A stretch of DNA of 64,000 bases from VXYL01 sp963422285. Its GTDB lineage: Bacteria > Pseudomonadota > Gammaproteobacteria > Pseudomonadales > Azotimanducaceae. Made by a program: the position numbers and the translations under genes. The stretch spans positions 1,116,001 to 1,180,000 of the forward strand of contig OY729419.2 in the NCBI GenBank assembly GCA_963422285.2, written 5' to 3'. The notes beneath the pieces are model-generated. The model was not told the DNA's origin. It saw nothing but the letters and a program-made list of their open reading frames with translations, and ran no database searches. Positions 34,996 through 42,884 of the stretch are shown one piece after another; positions within the stretch are counted from its first letter, which is position 1, and each line of letters begins with the position of its first letter.

Positions 34996-36147
34996 ATGAC
35001 AGACACGCTATCGGCAACCGAGCACACGCGGCGGATGGCGCAATACGCCCGCGAGGGGATGCAACGGGCGCTGCGGTTCGACAATCGCGGCCCGGTGCGC
35101 GTCGACGCCAGCGGCAAGATTCATCCAGACATCGTGGCGGCGTACTGGGAACACGGCTTCTACGTCTTCGAGGGCGTGCTGGGAGAATCCGAGCTCGACG
35201 AGCTGCGTCAAGAGGTCGAGGAGGTGCTGGCGCGCGCGCCGACGGCGCCGGGCGAGACCCTGGACGCTGCCGGCAATTCGGCCGTCGGCCTCGACATGAA
35301 ACGCAATCCGTTCGCCTTCGCGCGCCCGTTGGCAGATCCCTGGGGCGGCACCGATGCATCCAGCGGACGCCACCCAAGCAAGATGACGGAACCGGTGCCG
35401 TCGGAGCGTACTCCGGAGCAGGTGGTGCTGATCGTCGCCGGCATGTGTCAGCTGATGGAGTCCGGTCTGCGCCTGTACGGGCATCCCGAGTTGCTGGCCG
35501 TTGCCGAGGCCGTCAACGGCTCCGATTTCGTCCCGTACAACGATGCCATCTTCGTCAAGCAGCCGGGGCTGGGCAGTTCGGTCGCTTGGCATCAGGATGG
35601 CGTCACCCATTGGGAGAACCCGGCGTGGGACAAGGGCATCCACGGCGTCAACTTCCAGGCGCAGCTCAACCGCACCACGGCTCGCAGCTGCCTGTGGGTG
35701 GTTCCCGGCACTCACAAAATCGGCCGGGTGGACATCAAAGCGATGGTGGCCGCCAACGGCGGTTCGGACCGGCTGCCGGACGCCATCCCGCTGTACTGCG
35801 AGCCCGGCGATGTCACCATCGTCAATCGGCAGACCCTGCATGCCTCCTTCGCCAACACCTCGCCGGATTTCAGAATCTCCATGTCCTGGGGCTTCCATCG
35901 CCGCGCCGCCGTAGCCGGCCAGCGCGGTTGTCTGATGCAGCCTCCCCACGTGGTCTACGACGACGACTTCATCGACCGTCGCGCCAGCGTCATCCAGGTC
36001 GCCATCGATGCAAGGCGTCAGCACTACCCCGACGAGACGCCGTTCGTCTACCAACCGCTGGCAGCCCGTGCGGACCGGTACCGTTGGGGCCCCGAGACCT
36101 TCGAACGAGTGATTCGGGACTACAACATCCGCGACATTGCGATCTAG
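34996..36147 (+). CDS. Phytanoyl-CoA dioxygenase (PhyH) family oxygenase
   Basis: A 383-residue paralog of the gene at 31348-32511. It has the iron site AWHQDGVTHWENPAWD, LWVVPGTHKIGRVDIKAM, and NRQTLHASFANTSPDFRISMSW, the last carrying the distal His and the 2-oxoglutarate Arg. Start MTDTLSATEH has a GGGCGGAGCGAGAAC leader with a weak GGAG ribosome-binding site. It probably forms a small cluster with the PhyH and SDR genes downstream. Confidence 0.9.
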   Translation: MTDTLSATEHTRRMAQYAREGMQRALRFDNRGPVRVDASGKIHPDIVAAYWEHGFYVFEGVLGESELDELRQEVEEVLARAPTAPGETLDAAGNSAVGLDMKRNPFAFARPLADPWGGTDASSGRHPSKMTEPVPSERTPEQVVLIVAGMCQLMESGLRLYGHPELLAVAEAVNGSDFVPYNDAIFVKQPGLGSSVAWHQDGVTHWENPAWDKGIHGVNFQAQLNRTTARSCLWVVPGTHKIGRVDIKAMVAANGGSDRLPDAIPLYCEPGDVTIVNRQTLHASFANTSPDFRISMSWGFHRRAAVAGQRGCLMQPPHVVYDDDFIDRRASVIQVAIDARRQHYPDETPFVYQPLAARADRYRWGPETFERVIRDYNIRDIAI

Positions 36148-36373
36148 AAGCAGCCCGGTACGACGCCTGCGGACCAAGACCTCGCAGCGTCGTATCGGCT
36201 TTCCCGCCAATGCTGCGGCTTGGCACGACCGATCCGCATCCTCGATGCGCATCGCCTCTTGTGGCGGTGCCGCACTTCTCTCCTCTGCCCCGGCAACGGA
36301 AACTTTCCGCTTTGCGGCGGCCACAGGGAACAAACGCAAACCGCAAGCCGGGAACCGTGTACTCTCCTGTCCC
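36148..36373. other. Intergenic before a PhyH gene
   Basis: About 225 bases with no gene. The following gene has an AACCG... leader with a modest CTCCTG just before its ATG; no promoter was clearly identified. Confidence 0.35.
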
Positions 36374-37444
36374 ATGAACATTGCAGACTGGCCTTCCGCG
36401 AAGACCCTCTCGCCCCTGTATCGGGAACTCAAGCAGCTCGACCTGTTGGAGCATGTCGCCGAACTCGAAGCGTTCGGCTTCACCGTGCTGCCGCCGGAGA
36501 AGGTGGGGCCGCCGGAGCAGCACGAAGCGATGCGCGACGCCCTCCTTCGCGTTGCCGGCGAGCGCAAGCAGTGCCACGAAGCGGGGCTTGCGGATGTATT
36601 CCGAGATGGCCAGGAGCTCATGCGCTTCATGCTTTGGGACGATCCGCTGTTCGAGAAGATGGTCGTCCACCCCGCCGCCCTCGGCCTGATCCAATACCTG
36701 CTGGGCACGAACTGCATCCTGAGCCTGTGCGACGGCTGGCTGAAGGGTACCGGCGAGGCGCGCACCGGCATCCACTGCGACTGGGCGCAGTTCGAGATGC
36801 CGACATTTCCGCCGGAGCCCTATACCGCCAACTTCAACTACCTGCTGTCCGACTACAGCCGCGACGACGGCGCCCTGGGCTTCGTGCCCGGCAGCCACCG
36901 CTGGCGACGCTGGCCAGCGACGGAGGAGGCCGACTACTGGAACGACCGCAGCCATCCCGTGGAAGCGCCCATGGGCTCGATGATCATCTGGGGCGACCAC
37001 ACTTGGCACGGTTCCTACCCGCGCAAGACGGACGGCTTGCGGTTGATGATGCTGGGCACCTACTGCCGTTCGCATATGCAGACCCAGGAGCCGTTCCGGC
37101 AAACCGTCACCCAGGAAGCCTTGGATCGCAACCCGGTGCGCTTTGGTCGGTTGATGGACGTCTACGGCGCGTTTCCGTTCGGCAAATCGCCGCCGCGGCC
37201 GGACAAGGGGGACGTGAAAGCGCCAAGCACCGGCTATTTGAGCCTGTTCGATGCCGAACCGGCCGCGGGCCAAGTGAAGCTGCGCCGCGCAGTGGACTAC
37301 GGCATCTACGATGCCGAGTTCGCCGAGATCATCGCCAAGAAGTCCAAGGGAACGAAAATCCAGTTCCCGGATATGTACCGGGCACCACCCATGAAACCGG
37401 CGGACGAATCCACATCGAAGGAGGAGAATCGACATGCCGAATAG
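36374..37444 (+). CDS. Phytanoyl-CoA dioxygenase (PhyH) family oxygenase
   Basis: A 356-residue PhyH protein of a different subgroup from the two above. It has HCDWAQFEMPTFPPEPY (HxD at about residue 135), GALGFVPGSHRWRRWPA, and a distal His in GDHTWHGSYPRKTDGLRLMML with the following Arg. Its stop lies 11 bases inside the next gene (SDR), suggesting translational coupling. A decayed copy of its middle part lies at 47590-47850, beyond the RiPP cluster. Confidence 0.9.
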   Translation: MNIADWPSAKTLSPLYRELKQLDLLEHVAELEAFGFTVLPPEKVGPPEQHEAMRDALLRVAGERKQCHEAGLADVFRDGQELMRFMLWDDPLFEKMVVHPAALGLIQYLLGTNCILSLCDGWLKGTGEARTGIHCDWAQFEMPTFPPEPYTANFNYLLSDYSRDDGALGFVPGSHRWRRWPATEEADYWNDRSHPVEAPMGSMIIWGDHTWHGSYPRKTDGLRLMMLGTYCRSHMQTQEPFRQTVTQEALDRNPVRFGRLMDVYGAFPFGKSPPRPDKGDVKAPSTGYLSLFDAEPAAGQVKLRRAVDYGIYDAEFAEIIAKKSKGTKIQFPDMYRAPPMKPADESTSKEENRHAE

Positions 37445-38222
37445 GCTCGAAGGCAAGGTGGCCGTCGTCACTGGCGGCAACAGCGGCATCGGCGAGGCCA
37501 CGGGACATCTGTTCGCCAAGGAGGGGGCCAAGGTCGTCCTCATGGCGCGGCGGATCGAACAGGGGCAGGCCGTGGCTTCGGCAATTCGCGATGCTGGCGG
37601 CGAAGCGGCATTCATCGCCTGCGACGTGGGCGATGACGATTCGGTGAAGGACGCGGTTGCCGAAGCGGCCGCGGTCTACGGCGGCATCCACATGCTGTTC
37701 AACAATGCCGGGGGAGGCGGCGGCAGCCGGTTCCCCGACGAACCCAACGAAGAATGGCATCGGATAATCAACACCAATCTCACCGGCACGTTCTACGTCA
37801 GCCGAGCCGTCTGGCCGCATCTCGTGGCCGCTGGCGGCGGCGCGGTGGTGAACATGTCGTCGCTGGCCGCGCAGCGCGGCTTCAGCTCGCGGATGCAGGA
37901 CGAGTTCGGCACCACGTCCTGCTCGTACTACGCGGCCAAGGCCGGCGTCGATGCGCTGACGCGCTACATGGCCGGCACTGGCGGTCGCCACAACATTCGC
38001 GTCAATTGCGTACGACCGGGACAGATTCTCACGCCGGGCGCGACCCGGGGCACCAACGAACACCATGTGTTCGAGAAGATGTTCGACTTCGCGCAGATCG
38101 TGCAGGGGCCGGGCTATCCCGAGGATGTCGCCAATCTAGTGCTGTTCCTCTGCTGTGAGGAGTCGCGTTTCATCAGCGGCGAAATCATCAACGTGGACGG
38201 CGGCGTGGCGGCCAAGATCTGA
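37434..38222 (+). CDS. Short-chain dehydrogenase/reductase (SDR)
   Basis: A 262-residue SDR. TGGNSGIGEATGHLFAKEG at the N-terminus, the NNAG motif (MLFNNAGGGG), and Tyr-x3-Lys in CSYYAAKAGVD with a Ser in NMSSLAA form a full catalytic set. It has a long insertion before the catalytic Tyr. Its start overlaps the PhyH gene, so they act in one pathway: oxygenase followed by alcohol oxidation is likely. Confidence 0.92.
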   Translation: MPNRLEGKVAVVTGGNSGIGEATGHLFAKEGAKVVLMARRIEQGQAVASAIRDAGGEAAFIACDVGDDDSVKDAVAEAAAVYGGIHMLFNNAGGGGGSRFPDEPNEEWHRIINTNLTGTFYVSRAVWPHLVAAGGGAVVNMSSLAAQRGFSSRMQDEFGTTSCSYYAAKAGVDALTRYMAGTGGRHNIRVNCVRPGQILTPGATRGTNEHHVFEKMFDFAQIVQGPGYPEDVANLVLFLCCEESRFISGEIINVDGGVAAKI

Positions 38223-38486
38223 GGCTTGCCGAGCCGCCGCTGGAAACGTCGCCGCGAAGCCATGGCATGACGAGCCGCCTGCTCGCCCGGGCGTTCAGCT
38301 CGGCAGCGATGGCCTCGACAGTTGCGTCTGCCTGCTGAAGCTGGTCACCGGCCCGGCTCCGGTTGGCCAGCCCAGTCAGCGTTCACTGCAAGATTCCAAT
38401 GGGGCGCCTTGCCGGCTCGGAACAAGCGCTTGACATGCGCAGCTGCGGACAGGGAAGATGCCGGTCCGTCGCCAGGACGAGAGACC
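38223..38486. other. Intergenic ahead of the RiPP precursor 2 gene
   Basis: About 265 bases without other genes. A perfect TTGACA -35 hexamer occurs at 38430-38435; a matching -10 is weak. It may be the promoter of precursor 2. Confidence 0.35.
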
Positions 38487-38759
38487 GTGGATCTCGCGCA
38501 CCCTTACGATATCGTGCTGCAAGCCGCAACGCCCGCAGAACAGCCCGGAGAACAGCCCGGAGAACAAAGAGCACCGTGGCTGCAAGTCACAGCGGCTGCC
38601 GAGTTTCCTTATGCGGCGCGAGGCGGCGTGGGTACATTGGGCACCTGCGGTTCCATAGGATGCGCCACTGGCACCTTGGGAACCTTGGGCACGATAGGCA
38701 CGTACAACCCGTGGGCGGCCCCGTCGGATGAAGGGGACGACGACTGGGCAAGCGAATGA
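38487..38759 (+). CDS. Predicted TOMM/azol(in)e RiPP precursor peptide 2
   Basis: A 90-residue predicted precursor peptide from a GTG start with AGGA about 9 bases upstream. The N-terminus DLAHPYDIVLQ shares PYD(V/I)V with precursor 1 across the cluster. A short leader with GEQPGEQ repeats follows, then the core GVGTLGTCGSIGCATG and TLGTLGTIGT, rich in Thr, Cys and Ser separated by Gly (potential sites for azol(in)e formation), and an acidic follower ending in DDDWASE. It lies on the plus strand, convergent with the M50 peptidase gene. A longer upstream open frame (from 38322) reads no leader-like sequence. Confidence 0.72.
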   Translation: MDLAHPYDIVLQAATPAEQPGEQPGEQRAPWLQVTAAAEFPYAARGGVGTLGTCGSIGCATGTLGTLGTIGTYNPWAAPSDEGDDDWASE

Positions 38760-38800
38760 CGCGCCGCGCGATGGCGCATCCGCCGCCGCGCACTTGGCCG

Positions 38801-39487
38801 TCAAGCAACCGCTTGACAAGCCGCCGCAAGCAGCACGAGGCTGAAGAATGCCGCGGCATGCCATCGACGAAGGACTGCCAGCCGGCTGCCCGGCTTGTCC
38901 AGATCAAGCATCAGCGGATCGCCGACCAGATTCGCCATGGCCTTGGCGAGATCGCTTCGACGCGACGGGCTGGTGTTGGCGAGCACGATGAACATGCCCA
39001 GCCAAACGAGGCTGGCCGACAGGTCGCGCATGTAGTCGTGGTTGCTGTACAGGAACATCAGCGTCGCACTGGCGAACAGCAGCACATCGGCAACCGGGCC
39101 AGAGAAGTAGACCCAGAAGCGTCTTGATGCCGACGGACATAGCAGTACCTCACTGACATCGACGGCGATCCGAAATCCCACAAAGCCGCGGCTCGGCAGA
39201 CGGATCACGAAGCCGCGAACGGCTATGCCTTGGCCGACGGCGGCAGCGACATGGGCCAACTCGTGAATCGGCAGCCAGCACAACGCGACGAGCAGGAGAG
39301 CTTCTATTCGGAATCTCGTCGCGACATCCAGCAAGGCGAGCTCGCCTTGCCATGGCGCGACGGCTACGGCGCATGCTGCCAACGCGGCGGACAAGGCGAC
39401 GAAGCCGAAGCCGGCCCGCCTGTTGTCCAAGCGTGTCCAGCGAAGAGACCGTTCGATGCAGTTGCCGACGGTTCGCCAGTAGCGCAC
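38801..39487 (-). CDS. M50-type membrane zinc metallopeptidase
   Basis: A 228-residue protein with four or more membrane helices and the zinc motif HELAH in helix WLPIHELAHVAAAVGQG. It is a site-2-protease-like M50 protein, small and compact. In this setting it may remove the leader of the modified peptide or belong to immunity. Start is the GTG of VRYWRTVGN. Upstream of it the same frame is open and reads FLDSSPSDAGRWPSQT, continuing naturally from the PqqD-like protein with a one-base shift near 39545. It may therefore be the second half of a PqqD-M50 fusion. Confidence 0.72.
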   Translation of the reverse strand: MRYWRTVGNCIERSLRWTRLDNRRAGFGFVALSAALAACAVAVAPWQGELALLDVATRFRIEALLLVALCWLPIHELAHVAAAVGQGIAVRGFVIRLPSRGFVGFRIAVDVSEVLLCPSASRRFWVYFSGPVADVLLFASATLMFLYSNHDYMRDLSASLVWLGMFIVLANTSPSRRSDLAKAMANLVGDPLMLDLDKPGSRLAVLRRWHAAAFFSLVLLAAACQAVA

Positions 39488-39822
39488 TGTCTGGCTCGGC
39501 CAGCGTCCCGCATCCGAAGGGCTGCTGTCGAGGAAACGCTGCCTATCAAGCGCCGCTCAAGCGCCGCAAGGAAATTCCGAACATTCGCCTCCATGTCGCC
39601 GATGGAAGCAGGCGATGACTCTCTCGCTGCAGCCGCCAGTTCTCCCACCGTCGTGCCGCGCGACAGCATCGGCAGCAGGGTGGCCGCACGTTCATCGATG
39701 CGGCTGATTGCGCCTTGCCGAGACAAGAGAACCACATGGCCGCGGTAGGGCGGCGACCAACGGACGCCTTCCGCCAACGCTACAATGCAGTTCATCGAAG
39801 GCGTCTCATCGGCGAAAGCCAT
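39364..39822 (-). CDS. PqqD-like peptide-binding protein (RRE fold)
   Basis: A 152-residue open frame whose first 95 residues match the PqqD winged-helix plan: a beta-hairpin start (GHVVLLSRQGAISRIDERAATLL) then MLSRGTTVGELAAAARESSP and ANVRNFLAALERRLIG. PqqD-like domains bind RiPP leader peptides and hand them to the modifying enzyme. The C-terminal 55 residues look out of frame and overlap the M50 gene by 124 bases, so a one-base indel near 39545 may have split a single fusion gene. ATG MAFADETPS is chosen; an internal ATG nine residues in is also possible. Confidence 0.6.
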   Translation of the reverse strand: MAFADETPSMNCIVALAEGVRWSPPYRGHVVLLSRQGAISRIDERAATLLPMLSRGTTVGELAAAARESSPASIGDMEANVRNFLAALERRLIGSVSSTAALRMRDAGRARQCATGEPSATASNGLFAGHAWTTGGPASASSPCPPRWQHAP

Positions 39823-39910
39823 GCGCGACAACCAGCAATTTCAAACGCGACGATCTCAAGATTCGGCTTTCCTGAGTGTGCTTCGCAAGCGCCGCATCCC
39901 GTCCGCGCGC

Positions 39911-42262
39911 CTATCCTCCTGAACTCTGCGCTTGGTGCGGATTGCCTATCGCGAGGGTCAACATCGCCAGATGCTCGCGGCCAAGCGAAGGCGCCAGTGC
40001 TCGAAACTCCGATTCCACAAGGCCTCCATACGCCAGCCCAGCCAGACCATGGCGCAAAGCGTCAAGCCAGAGCTGGCCAACCACGGCGCCGGCGACGACA
40101 AGCGAAAGAAGAAAACCGCGTATGCCGAACTCGTCAAGCACGTCATCGATGGCGACGACCGGAACGATAATAACGGGTGCCTGTCCGACGTTGCGCTGAT
40201 TCACCATCCGTGCAACATCGAGCTGCCCCTGCAATCGGCTGTCAAGCTCGAACAACACGCTGCCACCGGGCGATGGCCGCACTTGGTAGACTCCCGACGT
40301 CATATCTTCAACGCCATCGCCGACGACGACATACAGCCTTCGATCCGCGCACAAGCCCATCGTGTCCAGACGATGCGAGAAATGCGACAAACCGGAGTCG
40401 CACAGCGCCGTCAAGGCCGATTGGGAGACAGCGCGACGAGCGAAAGTCCTGACCGACCGCCTGCTCGCGACCAAGCTGAAAAATTCCTCCACGGCGGAGG
40501 GGTTCGCAGGCCGCCGCGACGACAAGCCGGGGGCAGACTCGAGCGCGGCATTCCTTTGCTGGCGACGGCGGGGCGATCTCGATGAGAGACGGCCTGTGTC
40601 ATTGATTTTTACCTGGATCTGTTCCGGGGACGAGTCGCTCGCGGACAACGAGACCGCCCCCAGCGCCAGAGCTTCCAGGAAAACGTAGCTGGTGTCGAGT
40701 TGCGGCAGTCCAAGGCAGGATATCAGCGGCCCTCCGTCTACGAACGGCAGCTCGCGAACGGCAACGCCGGCCAGGCGGAGAATGGCGCGCACATACTGCG
40801 CGGCAATGCCACCGTCGTAGCCGACGATGCTGAACGCATACAGACCGTACTTGATCCGCACCTTGGCAAGGTTGCCCAGGGTAGCCAGGTAGACTTGAGA
40901 GCGGCCCGCAGCCGGCGGCTCGAACAGCCGCATCGGCATGTCGATGGCGCTGGCCAACTTTTCGAGCGCATGATCGGCGGCGTTGTAGCGGTATACGCCG
41001 GACGGAATGCCGGCCACTTGGCGAACAACCAGAAACGCTTCTGGAGAACACAGATTGCCGCCCGTCGGCGCCAACCGTCTTCCAGCCAGGGGGCCTTCGG
41101 CACGATTGCCGAACGCCGTCTTCAGGATGCGCCCCAAGGCGACAGCATCGAGCCGCTCGCCAATGCCCGCATCGGGCTGCGATGTCGGCAAGGGCATGGT
41201 CTTTGCGCCGGCCATGGGGGCCTGCGGCTGCGACGACAGCTTTATGTTGCGCGGCTGGTAGTGCTGCTGGTATTGCTTTGGAGAAGCGAAGCGCTTGGGT
41301 GGTTGGGAAATGCCAGTCAAGTACCTCCATACGCCGTGCGGATCGCCTTCGGGTTTTGAAACTCTAGCCATGAAATAATTGGATCGATATACGTTTTTTC
41401 GCCGGCAGGTGAACCGGATCATGCGATCGATCAGGCTGGTCGGCAAGACTCCGGCTGCCAGACATAACGCATGCTGTGCAATCACTGCCAAGGGAAGCCC
41501 TTGCGCTTTCGATGAGGATGCCAGGGTAAGCGACTGTTCCTTCAGTGCAGAATAGCCCAGCGATCGGTTCGGAACGAACAGCGGACCTAGCTGCCATGCG
41601 CCCTCGCCAAAGCCCGCGTACAGCGCATCAACACCCTTGCGGTGGGCTGTATCGAAGAATGCGGCCAGCGCCAAGTCGTTGGCTTGCACATGCAGGCCTA
41701 TGCAGAACTTGGTGTCGGCTGGAACATCATCGGCCGTTCGGCATGGCGCTGCCTGGGATCCCGCCTGCCGCAGATCGGCCGCGATAGCCTCGGCAGCTTG
41801 CTCCGGGCCGAATACCGCAAAGACGGTATTGCATAGGTGCGCGTATGCCTCGTATCGATTCGAGTGAATGCGTGTAGAGTCGCAGAATCGTCCGATGAAG
41901 CGCAAGGTAGGCGATGAGATTTCGTCGTGATCCGGGCCCTCTTCCAACAGTCCGTTGAAGAACAGATTGCCGAGCAGCGCGTGTACGCGATGTTCGGGCC
42001 AGTGGCCAAGCGCTCGGACCACGACCGAGGCCTCGCGTTCGCCATCCAACAGCGGCAACATCTCGCCGAACAGCTGTCTGAATCCAACACCGCGCATCAA
42101 GACGTCGCTTTCCGCGCCCAGAAACAAAATGCCATCGCGGCCGACGGGTATCGCTTCGACGCCGAGATTCATGCGCGGCCGGGCAGGAAAGCGATGTCTT
42201 AGCTCCTCGTCACGCAGGACGGCATGCCCGATAAAATCGGCCATGTCTTCGGATTCTGCCAT
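39911..42262 (-). CDS. Fusion of leader-binding, E1-like and two SagB-type nitroreductase domains
   Basis: A 783-residue protein. Residues 31-110 (MNLGVEAIPVGRDGILFLG, LLPLLDGEREASVVVRALG) look like the winged-helix RiPP recognition element of cyclodehydratases. Residues 145-260 are an E1/ThiF-like Rossmann half. Two nitroreductase folds follow: one at about 290-575 (RRLAPTGGNLCSPEAFLVV, GVYRYNAADHALE) and one at 595-783 (SRRSVRTFA, GQLWLDALRHGLAGL). SagB-type enzymes use FMN to oxidise azolines to azoles. Two copies fused to the recognition part is an unusual architecture. The start overlaps the upstream gene stop as TAATG; the longer open frame is a shadow. Confidence 0.75.
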   Translation of the reverse strand: MAESEDMADFIGHAVLRDEELRHRFPARPRMNLGVEAIPVGRDGILFLGAESDVLMRGVGFRQLFGEMLPLLDGEREASVVVRALGHWPEHRVHALLGNLFFNGLLEEGPDHDEISSPTLRFIGRFCDSTRIHSNRYEAYAHLCNTVFAVFGPEQAAEAIAADLRQAGSQAAPCRTADDVPADTKFCIGLHVQANDLALAAFFDTAHRKGVDALYAGFGEGAWQLGPLFVPNRSLGYSALKEQSLTLASSSKAQGLPLAVIAQHALCLAAGVLPTSLIDRMIRFTCRRKNVYRSNYFMARVSKPEGDPHGVWRYLTGISQPPKRFASPKQYQQHYQPRNIKLSSQPQAPMAGAKTMPLPTSQPDAGIGERLDAVALGRILKTAFGNRAEGPLAGRRLAPTGGNLCSPEAFLVVRQVAGIPSGVYRYNAADHALEKLASAIDMPMRLFEPPAAGRSQVYLATLGNLAKVRIKYGLYAFSIVGYDGGIAAQYVRAILRLAGVAVRELPFVDGGPLISCLGLPQLDTSYVFLEALALGAVSLSASDSSPEQIQVKINDTGRLSSRSPRRRQQRNAALESAPGLSSRRPANPSAVEEFFSLVASRRSVRTFARRAVSQSALTALCDSGLSHFSHRLDTMGLCADRRLYVVVGDGVEDMTSGVYQVRPSPGGSVLFELDSRLQGQLDVARMVNQRNVGQAPVIIVPVVAIDDVLDEFGIRGFLLSLVVAGAVVGQLWLDALRHGLAGLAYGGLVESEFRALAPSLGREHLAMLTLAIGNPHQAQSSGG

Positions 42263-42879
42263 TATTTTCGTATCACCGCGGCAACCGTGCGCGTAAATCG
42301 GGCATTTTTCGGCTCGCCAGGCCCGCGGCACCTCGGACAACCATGAATGCAAGTCGCTTCGCCTGTGCCTACCATCGGATACAGGCCGTCGATTTGCCAA
42401 AACCGGCTGCCGCTAGCGGCTGGATCCGGTGCGATCTCCACAATCACGGATGCCGCCATCGACGCCATCGCCGGCGTATATCCGCCAGCGACGGCGGAAG
42501 ACGAGTTCGGCCTGCTCCGATACTGGCGAACCACCCGTTCGGTTGCGGATGTTCTGGAATCAGGCGGATTGACGAGCGTTCTCTTGTCGAAGCAGGCAAG
42601 GCAGGCCGTTCCAGGGCCGATAACAGGACCTATCAACAAAAAGCGTTCTTGAAGCCGAACCGGCACCCACCATGTCTGCGCCTTGGCAACGATATCGTCC
42701 ATCTTTTTCAATGCCGAAGAGCCTAGAAAGCCGGCGATCACGACGCTGAAAGGGCTGTCTTCGAGTACCGACTCGACGCTGTCTTGAGATAGCGCCAGTA
42801 CCCGCCATGACGATGGCGATTCAGCAACAATTCGTTTGGAGACCGCAACGCCAAAGCTGTCTTCGTGAATAATCAGCAT
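42262..42879 (-). CDS. E1-like TOMM cyclodehydratase partner with zinc tetracysteine
   Basis: A 205-residue protein. Two CxxC pairs (GTACLACFDKR, Cys93/96, and CIHGCPRCRG, Cys181/184) fit the structural zinc site of E1-like cyclodehydratase partners (TIGR03882-type) that work with YcaO. The Rossmann core is partly present (SPFSVVIAGFLGS). It is shorter than full-length partners (about 350 or more residues), because the leader-binding part seems to lie in the next gene instead. It starts five bases after the YcaO stop and ends coupled to the fusion gene. Confidence 0.7.
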   Translation of the reverse strand: MLIIHEDSFGVAVSKRIVAESPSSWRVLALSQDSVESVLEDSPFSVVIAGFLGSSALKKMDDIVAKAQTWWVPVRLQERFLLIGPVIGPGTACLACFDKRTLVNPPDSRTSATERVVRQYRSRPNSSSAVAGGYTPAMASMAASVIVEIAPDPAASGSRFWQIDGLYPMVGTGEATCIHGCPRCRGPGEPKNARFTRTVAAVIRK

Positions 42880-42884
42880 GGCGT

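Noticed and set aside
38322..38486. Longer ATG-started version of RiPP precursor 2
   Set aside because: The extra 55 residues show no leader-like or conserved features, while the GTG at 38487 has AGGA upstream and sets the PYDIV motif near the N-terminus as in precursor 1.
38512..38575. Short repeats in precursor 2 as a possible CRISPR
   Set aside because: The repeats are directly adjacent coding repeats (GEQPGEQ) with no spacers. No CRISPR array or cas gene is seen anywhere in the window.
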